NCBI GenBank assembly: GCA_023230825.1
Contig: JALNWO010000093.1
Coordinates: forward strand, 1 to 6,602
From: Acholeplasmataceae bacterium
Lineage (GTDB): Bacteria > Bacillota_I > Bacilli_A > Acholeplasmatales > Acholeplasmataceae
Direction: 5' to 3'
DNA length: 6,602 nucleotides
The position numbers and the translations under genes are program-made. A model generated the notes under the pieces. It was not told the DNA's origin, did not search any database, and saw only the letters and a program-made list of their open reading frames with translations. Numbering within the stretch: position 1 is the stretch's first letter; every line of letters begins with the position of its first letter. Of the stretch, positions 1 through 5,212 are shown piece after piece.

Positions 1-1
1 A

Positions 2-75
2 TGGAGCGGGTGAAGGGAATCGAACCCTCGTCAACAGCTTGGAAGGCTGTGGTTCTACCGTTAAACTACACCCGC
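2..75 (-). tRNA. tRNA-Gly (anticodon TCC)
   Basis: On the minus strand this folds as a full cloverleaf. The 7-bp acceptor stem pairs GCGGGTG with CACCCGC, and the anticodon stem ACAGC/GCTGT holds loop CTTCCAA with anticodon TCC at 41-43. The T-loop is normal and the CCA end is encoded at 2-4. It reads glycine GGA/GGG codons. It is the last of four tRNAs visible in the operon. No terminator lies between it and the window edge, so the cluster probably continues to the left. Confidence 0.97.
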
Positions 76-83
76 GAAAATCA

Positions 84-160
84 TGGTCGGGAAGACAGGA
101 TTTGAACCTGCGACCTCCTGGTCCCAAACCAGGCGCTCTACCAAGCTAAGCTACTTCCCG
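84..160 (-). tRNA. tRNA-Pro (anticodon TGG)
   Basis: Full minus-strand cloverleaf with acceptor stem CGGGAAG/CTTCCCG. The anticodon stem CCTGG/CCAGG encloses TTTGGGA with anticodon TGG at 124-126. The CCA end is encoded at 84-86. Only 8 nt separate it from tRNA-Gly and 6 nt from tRNA-Arg, so the three are processed from one transcript. Confidence 0.97.
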
Positions 161-166
161 AAAAAA

Positions 167-243
167 TGGCGTACCCAAGAGGACTTGAACCCCTAACCTT
201 TTGATCCGTAGTCAAACGCTCTATCCAATTGAGCTATGGGTAC
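167..243 (-). tRNA. tRNA-Arg (anticodon ACG)
   Basis: Full minus-strand cloverleaf with acceptor stem GTACCCA/TGGGTAC. The anticodon stem TTTGA/TCAAA holds loop CTACGGA with anticodon ACG at 207-209. CCA is encoded at 167-169 and the discriminator base is G. In bacteria A34 of this tRNA is normally deaminated to inosine by TadA so that it reads CGU, CGC and CGA; that step is known biology and not visible here. Confidence 0.97.
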
Positions 244-249
244 TCCTAT

Positions 250-291
250 AGAGTTGCGAGAACTCTTATCATAAAACGTATGACTACGTTT
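250..291 (-). repeat. Two tandem hairpins in the tRNA-Glu/tRNA-Arg spacer
   Basis: Within the spacer there is a perfect 7-bp stem (AAACGTA at 274-280 with TACGTTT at 285-291, 4-nt loop) and a 6-bp stem (AGAGTT at 250-255 with AACTCT at 261-266, 5-nt loop). Read on the minus strand, the first stem is followed only by TTTTATG, too weak a T-run for a confident terminator. They may steer tRNA processing or act as a leaky terminator; neither role is shown. Confidence 0.5.
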
Positions 292-302
292 GTTTGAAAT
301 AG

Positions 303-378
303 TGGTGACCCGTACGGGATTCGAACCCGTGAATGCATGCGTGAAAGGCATGTGAGTTAACCGTTTCTCCAACGGGCC
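303..378 (-). tRNA. tRNA-Glu (anticodon TTC)
   Basis: Full minus-strand cloverleaf. The acceptor GGCCCGT pairs with ACGGGTC, including one G-U pair. The anticodon stem CATGC/GCATG holds CTTTCAC with anticodon TTC at 343-345, and CCA is encoded at 303-305. It is the first gene of the operon, about 13 nt from the predicted transcription start. A 59-nt spacer containing two hairpins separates it from tRNA-Arg, unlike the 6-8 nt spacers further on. Confidence 0.97.
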
Positions 379-398
379 AATATGCAACAGCACATATA

Positions 399-426
399 AT
401 TATACCAAGTTTTTTTAAATTGTCAA
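399..426 (-). promoter_or_regulatory. Strong promoter of the tRNA operon
   Basis: Read on the minus strand: a perfect -35 TTGACA (421-426), a 16-bp spacer, and a perfect -10 TATAAT (399-404) preceded by TGG, so the extended -10 motif is present too. The predicted start near 392 leaves a leader of about 13 nt before tRNA-Glu. This is the only promoter in the window with a consensus -35, as expected for stable RNA. Confidence 0.9.
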
Positions 427-497
427 GATTTTCATGAAAGTTTTTATAGGTTGGATAAATGAACCTTTTTTTGGCTTCAATGTGCTGTTTTATCTCA

Positions 498-1043
498 TCA
501 ATAAAGGATATCTTCTAAGAGTTCTTTTGCTTTAGATTCTCCTTTAAGCTGTTTCACAATCGCATAGACAAAATCATAGACAACACCTGCACCTCGTGCA
601 GTAATAATATTACCATCTATTACCACTTTTTCATGAGGCAAATACGTGCCCTTTGGCATATCAATTTCACTTCCAGGAAAAGCTGTAAACTGCTTGTTAT
701 CCAATAGCCCAGCTTGACCTAAAAATCTTGGCCCAGCACAAATGGCTGCGATTAGTTTGTTTTGATCATTAAACTGATTTGCAAGTTGTTTAATCGCTTT
801 ATCTTCTTTAATAATCTCACCAACATATTTTCCACCAGGAATAATTAAAAAATCATATGTGTCCACTTCAACTTCTTCAAGAAAATAATCGGTTCGAACT
901 TGTTGTCCAAAAGCTGTTTCTATCCATTTATTACTAGAAGTGGTTATGGCATCAATGACTAAACCAGCCCGGACCAATAAAGCTTTAGTAGCGAGCGCTT
1001 CAACATCTTCCATGTTTGGGTGAAAGACAATGAGTCCTTTCAT
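498..1043 (-). CDS. DJ-1/PfpI (ThiJ) family protein
   Basis: This 181-residue protein has the full length of a single-domain DJ-1/PfpI protein. It shows the conserved acidic residue after strand 1 (Glu15), a PGG turn at 69-71, the nucleophile elbow ICAGP with Cys102, and the late ITARGAG segment around 147-153. Cys102 with Glu15 is the usual reactive pair. Family members include DJ-1/YajL-type stress proteins, reported glyoxalases/deglycases and PfpI peptidases; sequence alone does not choose among them, though the length and Cys context look more DJ-1-like than PfpI-like. It is the last gene of a four-gene operon. Its ATG overlaps the mtn stop as ATGA, and a perfect GGAGG (plus 1051-1055) sits 7 nt upstream, inside mtn. 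The stop is TGA. No clear terminator follows before the tRNA promoter. Confidence 0.9.
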   Translation of the reverse strand: MKGLIVFHPNMEDVEALATKALLVRAGLVIDAITTSSNKWIETAFGQQVRTDYFLEEVEVDTYDFLIIPGGKYVGEIIKEDKAIKQLANQFNDQNKLIAAICAGPRFLGQAGLLDNKQFTAFPGSEIDMPKGTYLPHEKVVIDGNIITARGAGVVYDFVYAIVKQLKGESKAKELLEDILY

Positions 1044-1633
1044 AATAATACCTCCATCATTTTTAAAAAGATTTCTTTTAGCTGATGAGCACCAACGGTT
1101 TGCTCAAATGTTTGATATGTTTCTAAATGTTGGTCTTCACCGATGACATCAGAGACCAGTTTAACACTAACAATCGGAATTTGATACGTATGAGCCACTT
1201 GATAGTAAGCAGCACCTTCCATATCAAAAACTGTAGGAGTATTTACTGTTTCCATCATAAAACGGTCGCCTGTTAATAAGCGGCCTTTTTTCGCTTTATC
1301 AAGCGTTTTATATAGTTTGTTAAATAATGTTTTGTCTGTTTCAAAAATAGCTGGGTAATGAGGCACCTGGCCCTTTTGATAGCCAAATATTGATAAATCA
1401 AAATCATGATATGTAGCATTTTCTATCACCACAATATCATTTAACTCAAAGCCGTTACCACCTACAAAGCCAAGATTTATAATAAGATCAACAGAATGTT
1501 TTTCTAAATAAGCTGCTAGCTTCATCGCAGCATTCACTTTACCAATCCCGGTAACTAAAACATCAACATCGGGATGCTTTAAAGAAACGATTTCTTTGGC
1601 TTCACTTTCCATTGCAATGACAATTAAAATCAT
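1040..1633 (-). CDS. mtn: 5'-methylthioadenosine/S-adenosylhomocysteine nucleosidase (MTAN)
   Basis: A cytoplasmic purine nucleosidase that cleaves methylthioadenosine and S-adenosylhomocysteine to adenine plus methylthioribose or S-ribosylhomocysteine, relieving product inhibition of SAM enzymes. Visible family marks: AMESE near the start (Glu11 matches the catalytic Glu12 of E. coli), TGIGKVNAA at 28-36, the YHDFD..FGY.KGQVP signature at 75-91, TGDRF at 121-125, DMEG at 137-140 with Glu139, and SD at 161-162 with Asp162 as the general acid. At 197 residues it is shorter than the usual 230 or so. The missing parts appear to be the early beta hairpin and the stretch between GDRF and DMEG, while every catalytic residue is kept. 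It overlaps udk upstream and the DJ-1 gene downstream by ATGA. Its RBS, AGGTGA, is at plus 1640-1645. The udk/mtn neighbourhood also occurs in Bacillus. Confidence 0.93.
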   Translation of the reverse strand: MILIVIAMESEAKEIVSLKHPDVDVLVTGIGKVNAAMKLAAYLEKHSVDLIINLGFVGGNGFELNDIVVIENATYHDFDLSIFGYQKGQVPHYPAIFETDKTLFNKLYKTLDKAKKGRLLTGDRFMMETVNTPTVFDMEGAAYYQVAHTYQIPIVSVKLVSDVIGEDQHLETYQTFEQTVGAHQLKEIFLKMMEVLL

Positions 1634-2256
1634 GAACGGTCACCTAAAATCTGCTCAATTTTAGTAACAATTAAATCAACCGCAATGTTATGTTTTGTGT
1701 CATTAGGAATGATGACATCCGCATGTCGTTTAGTTGGTTTAATATATTGAATATACATCGGTTTAACCGTTGTTTGATATTGAGAAACAATATTTTCTAA
1801 TGTTCGACCTCTTTCGTTTAAGTCACGCAACATCCGGCGAATAAAACGAGTATCATCATCTAGTTCTACATAAATCTTTATATCTGATAAATCACGAATC
1901 TGAGGATTTTCTAAGATTAAAATACCTTCAACAATAATCACTTTTTTAGGGATAACATGTTCAATTTTATCACTTCTCGTTAGTTGAACAAAATCATAAA
2001 CGGGTTTATCAATCGCTTGGCCGTTGATGAGCGCTGTAAGATGCTTAAAAAGGAGTTCATTGTCTAAAGAACTTGGATGATCATAGTTCATATCATAGCG
2101 TTTTTCTAATGGTAAATGGGCTTGGTCGTGGTAATAATCGTCGTGGTTAATAATAATGACATCTTCTAAGCCAGCTTTGGCCAAGATTTCTTGGACAACT
2201 GTACTTTTTCCAGATGCCGAACCACCGGCCACGAAGATAACTAACGGCTTCGTCAT
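1630..2256 (-). CDS. udk: Uridine kinase (uridine/cytidine kinase)
   Basis: This enzyme phosphorylates uridine and cytidine to UMP and CMP with ATP or GTP in pyrimidine salvage. The 208 residues match the usual bacterial Udk length. The Walker A loop GGSASGKS lies at 11-18. DDYY at 39-42 and NYDHP at 57-61 correspond to the nucleoside-binding region, YDF is at 87-89, VEGIL (109-113) is the Walker B-like strand, and the arginine-rich lid RRMLRDLNERGR spans 140-151. The tail YIKPTKRHADVIIP (171-184) is typical of the family. It begins 5 nt after the GNAT stop, with AGGAT (plus 2266-2270) about 9 nt ahead as RBS, and ends in an ATGA overlap with mtn. Translational coupling to both neighbours is likely. 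Confidence 0.95.
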   Translation of the reverse strand: MTKPLVIFVAGGSASGKSTVVQEILAKAGLEDVIIINHDDYYHDQAHLPLEKRYDMNYDHPSSLDNELLFKHLTALINGQAIDKPVYDFVQLTRSDKIEHVIPKKVIIVEGILILENPQIRDLSDIKIYVELDDDTRFIRRMLRDLNERGRTLENIVSQYQTTVKPMYIQYIKPTKRHADVIIPNDTKHNIAVDLIVTKIEQILGDRS

Positions 2257-2261
2257 AAAAA

Positions 2262-2573
2262 CTAAATCCTACATTGAGGGTCGAGATGCTGTTGAGCATC
2301 TTGGTCAATCATATCGTTGAATTCTGGATGTCTTTTAAACCAAGCAACAGCATATGGACACGTTGCAACCATCTTTAAGTTTTTACTTTTAGCATAGGCA
2401 ACAACTTCATGCATTAATTGACTTGCAACACCTTGACCACGCAAACTTGGGTCAACAAAAGTATGATCAACGTTCACAACACCTTCGCTAAACTGAGGGA
2501 AAGTTGCGACGACAATTTCTTTTTGATTTTCGTCAAGAACGTAGATTTTATGATCTTCATGAATGAACTTCAT
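2262..2573 (-). CDS. Small CG-type GNAT N-acetyltransferase (YidJ/NATD1-like)
   Basis: At 103 residues this is a minimal GNAT fold of the Acetyltransf_CG type. It has the acetyl-CoA loop RGQGVA at 45-50 (R-x-x-G-x-A) and the family-typical TCPYAVAWFKRHPEF at 71-85, with Cys72 next to the CoA site. These small proteins lack the usual substrate-binding N-terminal half, and their acceptor is generally unknown; small-molecule or protein acetylation are both possible. It is the first gene of the operon. Its ATG has an excellent AAGGAGA (plus 2581-2587) at 7-nt spacing, immediately behind the predicted transcription start, so the leader is only about 15 nt. The stop is TAG, unlike the three TGA stops of the genes behind it. 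Confidence 0.88.
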   Translation of the reverse strand: MKFIHEDHKIYVLDENQKEIVVATFPQFSEGVVNVDHTFVDPSLRGQGVASQLMHEVVAYAKSKNLKMVATCPYAVAWFKRHPEFNDMIDQDAQQHLDPQCRI

Positions 2574-2594
2574 AATATCATCTCCTTCATAAAA

Positions 2595-2603
2595 AGTATA
2601 TCA
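2595..2603 (-). promoter_or_regulatory. Extended -10 promoter of the GNAT-udk-mtn-DJ-1 operon
   Basis: On the minus strand the motif reads TGA-TATACT, an extended -10 with one mismatch to TATAAT. The hexamer at the normal -35 distance (TCGTTA, plus 2618-2623) is poor. Upstream T/A tracts at plus 2626-2640 fall at about -38 to -52, where an UP element would sit. A start near 2588 puts the Shine-Dalgarno almost at the 5' end of the transcript. Confidence 0.65.
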
Positions 2604-2621
2604 TATTTGTCAAGAAATAAC

Positions 2622-2640
2622 GATTAAAAAAGATTAAAAA
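2622..2640. repeat. Tandem GATTAAAAA repeat (phased A-tracts)
   Basis: GATTAAAAA occurs at 2622-2630 and again at 2632-2640, a 10-bp period close to one helical turn. It lies in the divergent promoter region, just upstream of the minus-strand -10. Phased A-tracts bend DNA and can bind the RNA polymerase alpha subunit. That role is inferred from position only. Confidence 0.55.
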
Positions 2641-2674
2641 CAACGATTTTAAGACTTTCATCTTATAGTTCTAA

Positions 2675-2694
2675 TTTATAATCTTATTTATAAA
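2675..2694. promoter_or_regulatory. Possible operator dyad TTTATAA-N6-TTATAAA
   Basis: A perfect 7-bp inverted repeat with a 6-nt spacer lies between the divergent promoters, centred about 62 bp ahead of the predicted ATPase start. It superficially resembles Fur/PerR-class AT-rich boxes, but the half-site spacing is 6 rather than the 3 of a PerR box. In such AT-rich DNA a chance dyad is quite possible. Confidence 0.3.
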
Positions 2695-2731
2695 AAATCT
2701 CCTTTGGAACCGTTATTTTTGTCCTATATTG

Positions 2732-2740
2732 TGGTATAAT
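2732..2740 (+). promoter_or_regulatory. Extended -10 promoter of the metal ATPase
   Basis: TGG followed by a perfect TATAAT (2735-2740) forms an extended -10 motif. No good -35 lies 16-18 bp upstream. The predicted start is near 2747, leaving a leader of about 20 nt. A second GGTATAA at 2747-2753 repeats the one at 2733-2739 and overlaps the likely start point. This placement rules out any translation start upstream of about 2747. Confidence 0.72.
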
Positions 2741-2751
2741 AATGAAGGTAT

Positions 2752-2758
2752 AAAGGAG
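2752..2758 (+). promoter_or_regulatory. RBS that fixes the ATPase start
   Basis: AAAGGAG sits 9 nt before the ATG at 2768. An in-frame TTG at 2729 would lengthen the protein by 13 residues, but it has no RBS and lies upstream of the -10 box, so it could not be on this transcript. The ATG at 2768 is therefore chosen. Confidence 0.85.
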
Positions 2759-2767
2759 AAAAGTAGT

Positions 2768-4600
2768 ATGACAAAAAAAGAATTGCTATTAGAAACAGGG
2801 GCTTTAATTATCTCTGCATTACTGATTGTTACTGCTCTTATCTTACAAAATTATCAACTTAATAATACTTTGATTATGATCCTATTTGGTCTTGCTTTTA
2901 TTATTGGCGGATTCGAAAAGGCCAAAGAGGGTATTCAAGAAACGATTGAAAACAAAGCTTTAAATGTTGAAATTTTAATGATTATTGCGGCTTTGAGTGC
3001 TTTTTTAGTTGGTGACTTCTTTGAGGGTGCTATTTTAATTTTCATTTTTGGACTAAGTGGTGTTCTCGAATCTTGGACGTCCTCAAAAAGCGAAAAAGAA
3101 TTGACCAACTTACTAAATCTATCACCAAAGACAGCACTTCTTCTTAAAGACGATGCACAAATTGAAATTCCCATCCAAGATTTGCAAATTGGTGATATTG
3201 TTATTGTTAAAGTAGGTGCTCAAGTTCCTGTTGATGGGATTTTGTTTGAAGGATCCACATCACTCGATCAATCACCTATTACTGGTGAATCGATGCCCAT
3301 TGATAAACAGATAAATGATAGTGTCTATGCAGGCTCCATCAATTTAGAAAAGACGGTTCTGATTCAAACAACGAAGGATCCGAAAGACTCTGTCTTAGAA
3401 AAGATAATTGCTTTTGTTGCTGATGCGCAAGAGAATAAAACAGAATCTCATACTTTAATTAAACGGATTGAAAAGTATTATGTGTATTTTATTATAGGTT
3501 TTGCCCTTTTAATGATGTTTATTCCACCACTTTTTCATTGGTTAACTTTAGCTGAGTCCTTTAGAAGGGGAATCATCGTTTTAGTTGTTGGTTCGCCGTG
3601 TGCCTTGGTTGCTTCGATTTCACCAGCGATGCTGTCGAGTTTATCCAATGCTGCAAGACACCGATTATTAATTAAAAGTGGACGCACTTTAGAAGATATG
3701 GTTGGGATTAAAACGGTTGCTTTTGACAAAACTGGAACCATTACTAAAGGTGAACCTGAAGTTATTCATTTTGAAGTTTTAAAACAAGGTGAGCCTTCCC
3801 TTCGTGATTTAATTTACTCAATCGAAAAACAATCAGACCATCCACTTGCGAAAGCGATTACCGCTTATTTAGGTGATGTAAAGGATTTAAATATCGAAAC
3901 GAGTGAAGTTTCTGGCCATGGTATGTCCACAAATTATAATAATAGTCTTTGGAAAGTGGGTCGTTCTACAAAGACCATACTGGATGAAAAGTTATTATCC
4001 TTTATTAATAAAGGCTATAGCATGGTTTATATTTCTAAAGATGATGTTCTTATTGCCTATTTTGCCTTAGCTGACACCTTAAGAGAACAAACACAAAATG
4101 TTGTTCAGTCACTTAAAAAACAAAAAATCACTTCTGTTCTATTAACAGGAGACCACGCTTCAACTGCTCAAGTAATTGCTAAAGAAGCTGGCATCGAACA
4201 TGTTGAGGCCGATTTATTGCCTCAAGATAAGGTTGAAATTATTAAACAAATTCAAAAACAATATGGAAAAGTGTTGATGGTTGGTGATGGAATTAATGAC
4301 GCGCCTGCACTTGCTCAAGCAGATGTGAGTGTAGCAATGGGCGGAGGGACTGATGTTTCATTAGAAACGGCAGACATCGTCTTTATGAACAATCGACTAG
4401 ACAACCTACCTAAATTGGTGCGTCTAGCCAAAAGAATGCGCCGAATTACATTACAAAACATTATCTTCTCGTTAAGTATTATCTCTCTGTTGATGATCAC
4501 AAACCTCTTTGGATGGATGAATTTACCACTAGGTGTGATTGCCCACGAAGGTTCAACCATTTTAGTTATCTTAAATAGTTTACGGTTACTTGTTAAATAA
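2768..4600 (+). CDS. P1B-4-type heavy-metal-translocating ATPase (divalent metal exporter)
   Basis: A 610-residue membrane pump that couples ATP hydrolysis to export of a transition metal. Numbered from the ATG at 2768: hydrophobic segments fill about 11-50 and 67-100, the actuator TGES is at 172-175, and the metal-site motif SPC is at 276-278 in the helix before the P-domain. The phosphorylated Asp is in DKTGT (320-324), the N-domain has HP at 358-359 and SGHG at 382-385, then TGD at 460-462, GDGINDAP at 506-513 and HEGST at 593-597 in the last helix pair. SPC plus HEG(S/G)T is the P1B-4 signature (CoaT, CtpD, PfeT/ZosA), linked to Co, Fe(II) or Zn. There is no N-terminal metal-binding domain or His/Cys-rich tail, as usual for this subgroup. 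The Fe(II) exporter PfeT of B. subtilis is the nearest type by memory; the metal cannot be settled here. No regulator gene is adjacent. Confidence 0.93.
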   Translation: MTKKELLLETGALIISALLIVTALILQNYQLNNTLIMILFGLAFIIGGFEKAKEGIQETIENKALNVEILMIIAALSAFLVGDFFEGAILIFIFGLSGVLESWTSSKSEKELTNLLNLSPKTALLLKDDAQIEIPIQDLQIGDIVIVKVGAQVPVDGILFEGSTSLDQSPITGESMPIDKQINDSVYAGSINLEKTVLIQTTKDPKDSVLEKIIAFVADAQENKTESHTLIKRIEKYYVYFIIGFALLMMFIPPLFHWLTLAESFRRGIIVLVVGSPCALVASISPAMLSSLSNAARHRLLIKSGRTLEDMVGIKTVAFDKTGTITKGEPEVIHFEVLKQGEPSLRDLIYSIEKQSDHPLAKAITAYLGDVKDLNIETSEVSGHGMSTNYNNSLWKVGRSTKTILDEKLLSFINKGYSMVYISKDDVLIAYFALADTLREQTQNVVQSLKKQKITSVLLTGDHASTAQVIAKEAGIEHVEADLLPQDKVEIIKQIQKQYGKVLMVGDGINDAPALAQADVSVAMGGGTDVSLETADIVFMNNRLDNLPKLVRLAKRMRRITLQNIIFSLSIISLLMITNLFGWMNLPLGVIAHEGSTILVILNSLRLLVK

Positions 4601-4605
4601 AAAAG

Positions 4606-4631
4606 AAACCTGCATGAATTGATGCAGGTTT
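4606..4631. terminator. Bidirectional intrinsic terminator between convergent genes
   Basis: A perfect 10-bp stem AAACCTGCAT/ATGCAGGTTT with loop GAATTG is followed by a T-run on the plus strand. On the minus strand the same stem is followed by TTTCTTTTTTATTT. It lies 5 nt after the ATPase stop and about 33 nt beyond the stop of the convergent GNAT gene, so it can end both transcripts. Confidence 0.93.
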
Positions 4632-4663
4632 TTAAAACAAATAAATAACATTTAAGCGCTCAG

Positions 4664-5212
4664 TTAAGGAAGGATTTTTTTATAATATGCCTTTCTTGGA
4701 TATCTGTTTTCCATCACTAAATCTAAATAATGAATAAACCCGGATGCTTCAAAATTTTTAATGCTGTATTGATTATCTGGGTGAACATTTAATACAATAT
4801 AAATTCCACCGTTTTTCCTAACAAAATCTTCAAAATATTCATTAAAAAATATTTGCAGTTTCTTTCCTCTATATGTCTTTTTAACAACGACAGCTTTATA
4901 ATAATAAATCGTGTTTTTGTCTATATTATTAAATATTTTCGAATTAAGTAATTCTTCTTCAAAGCAGTTTGGTCTAAGGAGGGTACCAAATGCAATTAAT
5001 TCCTGTTTTAAAAACAATCCAATAACTAGCGATTGCTTATTTAAGATTTCCATATACTTTTCGAATGAAGTAAAACGGTATAGATCATCATTTTCAAGTT
5101 CTTGGATAGTCTCATTTTGAAGTTTTATTAATAAGTTTAAATTCTTTTCATCAATTAATTTTAATTTAACATCATTTTCAATCATAAAATGCTGATAAAC
5201 AGGATTCTTCAT
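4664..5212 (-). CDS. GNAT-fold acetyltransferase-like protein with degenerate CoA loop
   Basis: This 182-residue protein has a GNAT layout. An N-terminal strand (about 15-20) leads to helices, a strand around 62-79, the central strand YYYKAVVVKKTY near 103-114, and a motif-B-like NQYSIKNFEASGF at 147-159. The acetyl-CoA loop, normally R-x-x-G-x-G/A, reads RGKKLQ at 115-120, so both later glycines are replaced by Lys and Gln. It may bind CoA poorly, use another acyl donor, or be non-catalytic. The chosen ATG at 5212 has AAGGACT (plus 5224-5230) 11 nt upstream and overlaps the membrane protein gene by 35 nt. An alternative ATG at 5185 would leave an 8-nt overlap but has no RBS. No acceptor substrate can be proposed. 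Confidence 0.75.
   Translation of the reverse strand: MKNPVYQHFMIENDVKLKLIDEKNLNLLIKLQNETIQELENDDLYRFTSFEKYMEILNKQSLVIGLFLKQELIAFGTLLRPNCFEEELLNSKIFNNIDKNTIYYYKAVVVKKTYRGKKLQIFFNEYFEDFVRKNGGIYIVLNVHPDNQYSIKNFEASGFIHYLDLVMENRYPRKAYYKKILP

Noticed and set aside
193..393. 66-codon open frame on the minus strand
   Set aside because: It runs through tRNA-Arg, the spacer and tRNA-Glu; an open frame across tRNA genes is incidental.
430..439. Palindrome TTTCATGAAA just upstream of the tRNA promoter -35
   Set aside because: A 10-bp AT-rich palindrome with no second copy nearby; a chance occurrence is likely.
448..472. Plus-strand hairpin AGGTT/AACCT followed by seven T
   Set aside because: The stem is only 5 bp with a 9-nt loop, and no plus-strand gene precedes it. 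In the minus direction, where a terminator is needed, there is no T-run.
2608..2613. TTGACA on the minus strand as a -35 for the GNAT operon
   Set aside because: It is only 7 bp from the TATACT box, and no -10 lies 16-18 bp downstream of it.
2418..2627. 69-codon open frame on the plus strand
   Set aside because: It is antisense to the small GNAT gene and its promoter and has no RBS or family resemblance. Similar frames at 2935-3174, 3535-3741, 4315-4560 and 4911-5120 are antisense to strong coding genes and were dropped for the same reason.
2676..2693. PerR box upstream of the ATPase
   Set aside because: The TTATAA half-sites are 6 nt apart instead of 3 and the central bases do not fit. It is kept only as an unassigned dyad.
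2729..2767. In-frame TTG extension of the metal ATPase
   Set aside because: It adds 13 residues with no RBS and overlaps the -10 box, so the codon would not be on the transcript. The ATG at 2768 has AAAGGAG at good spacing.
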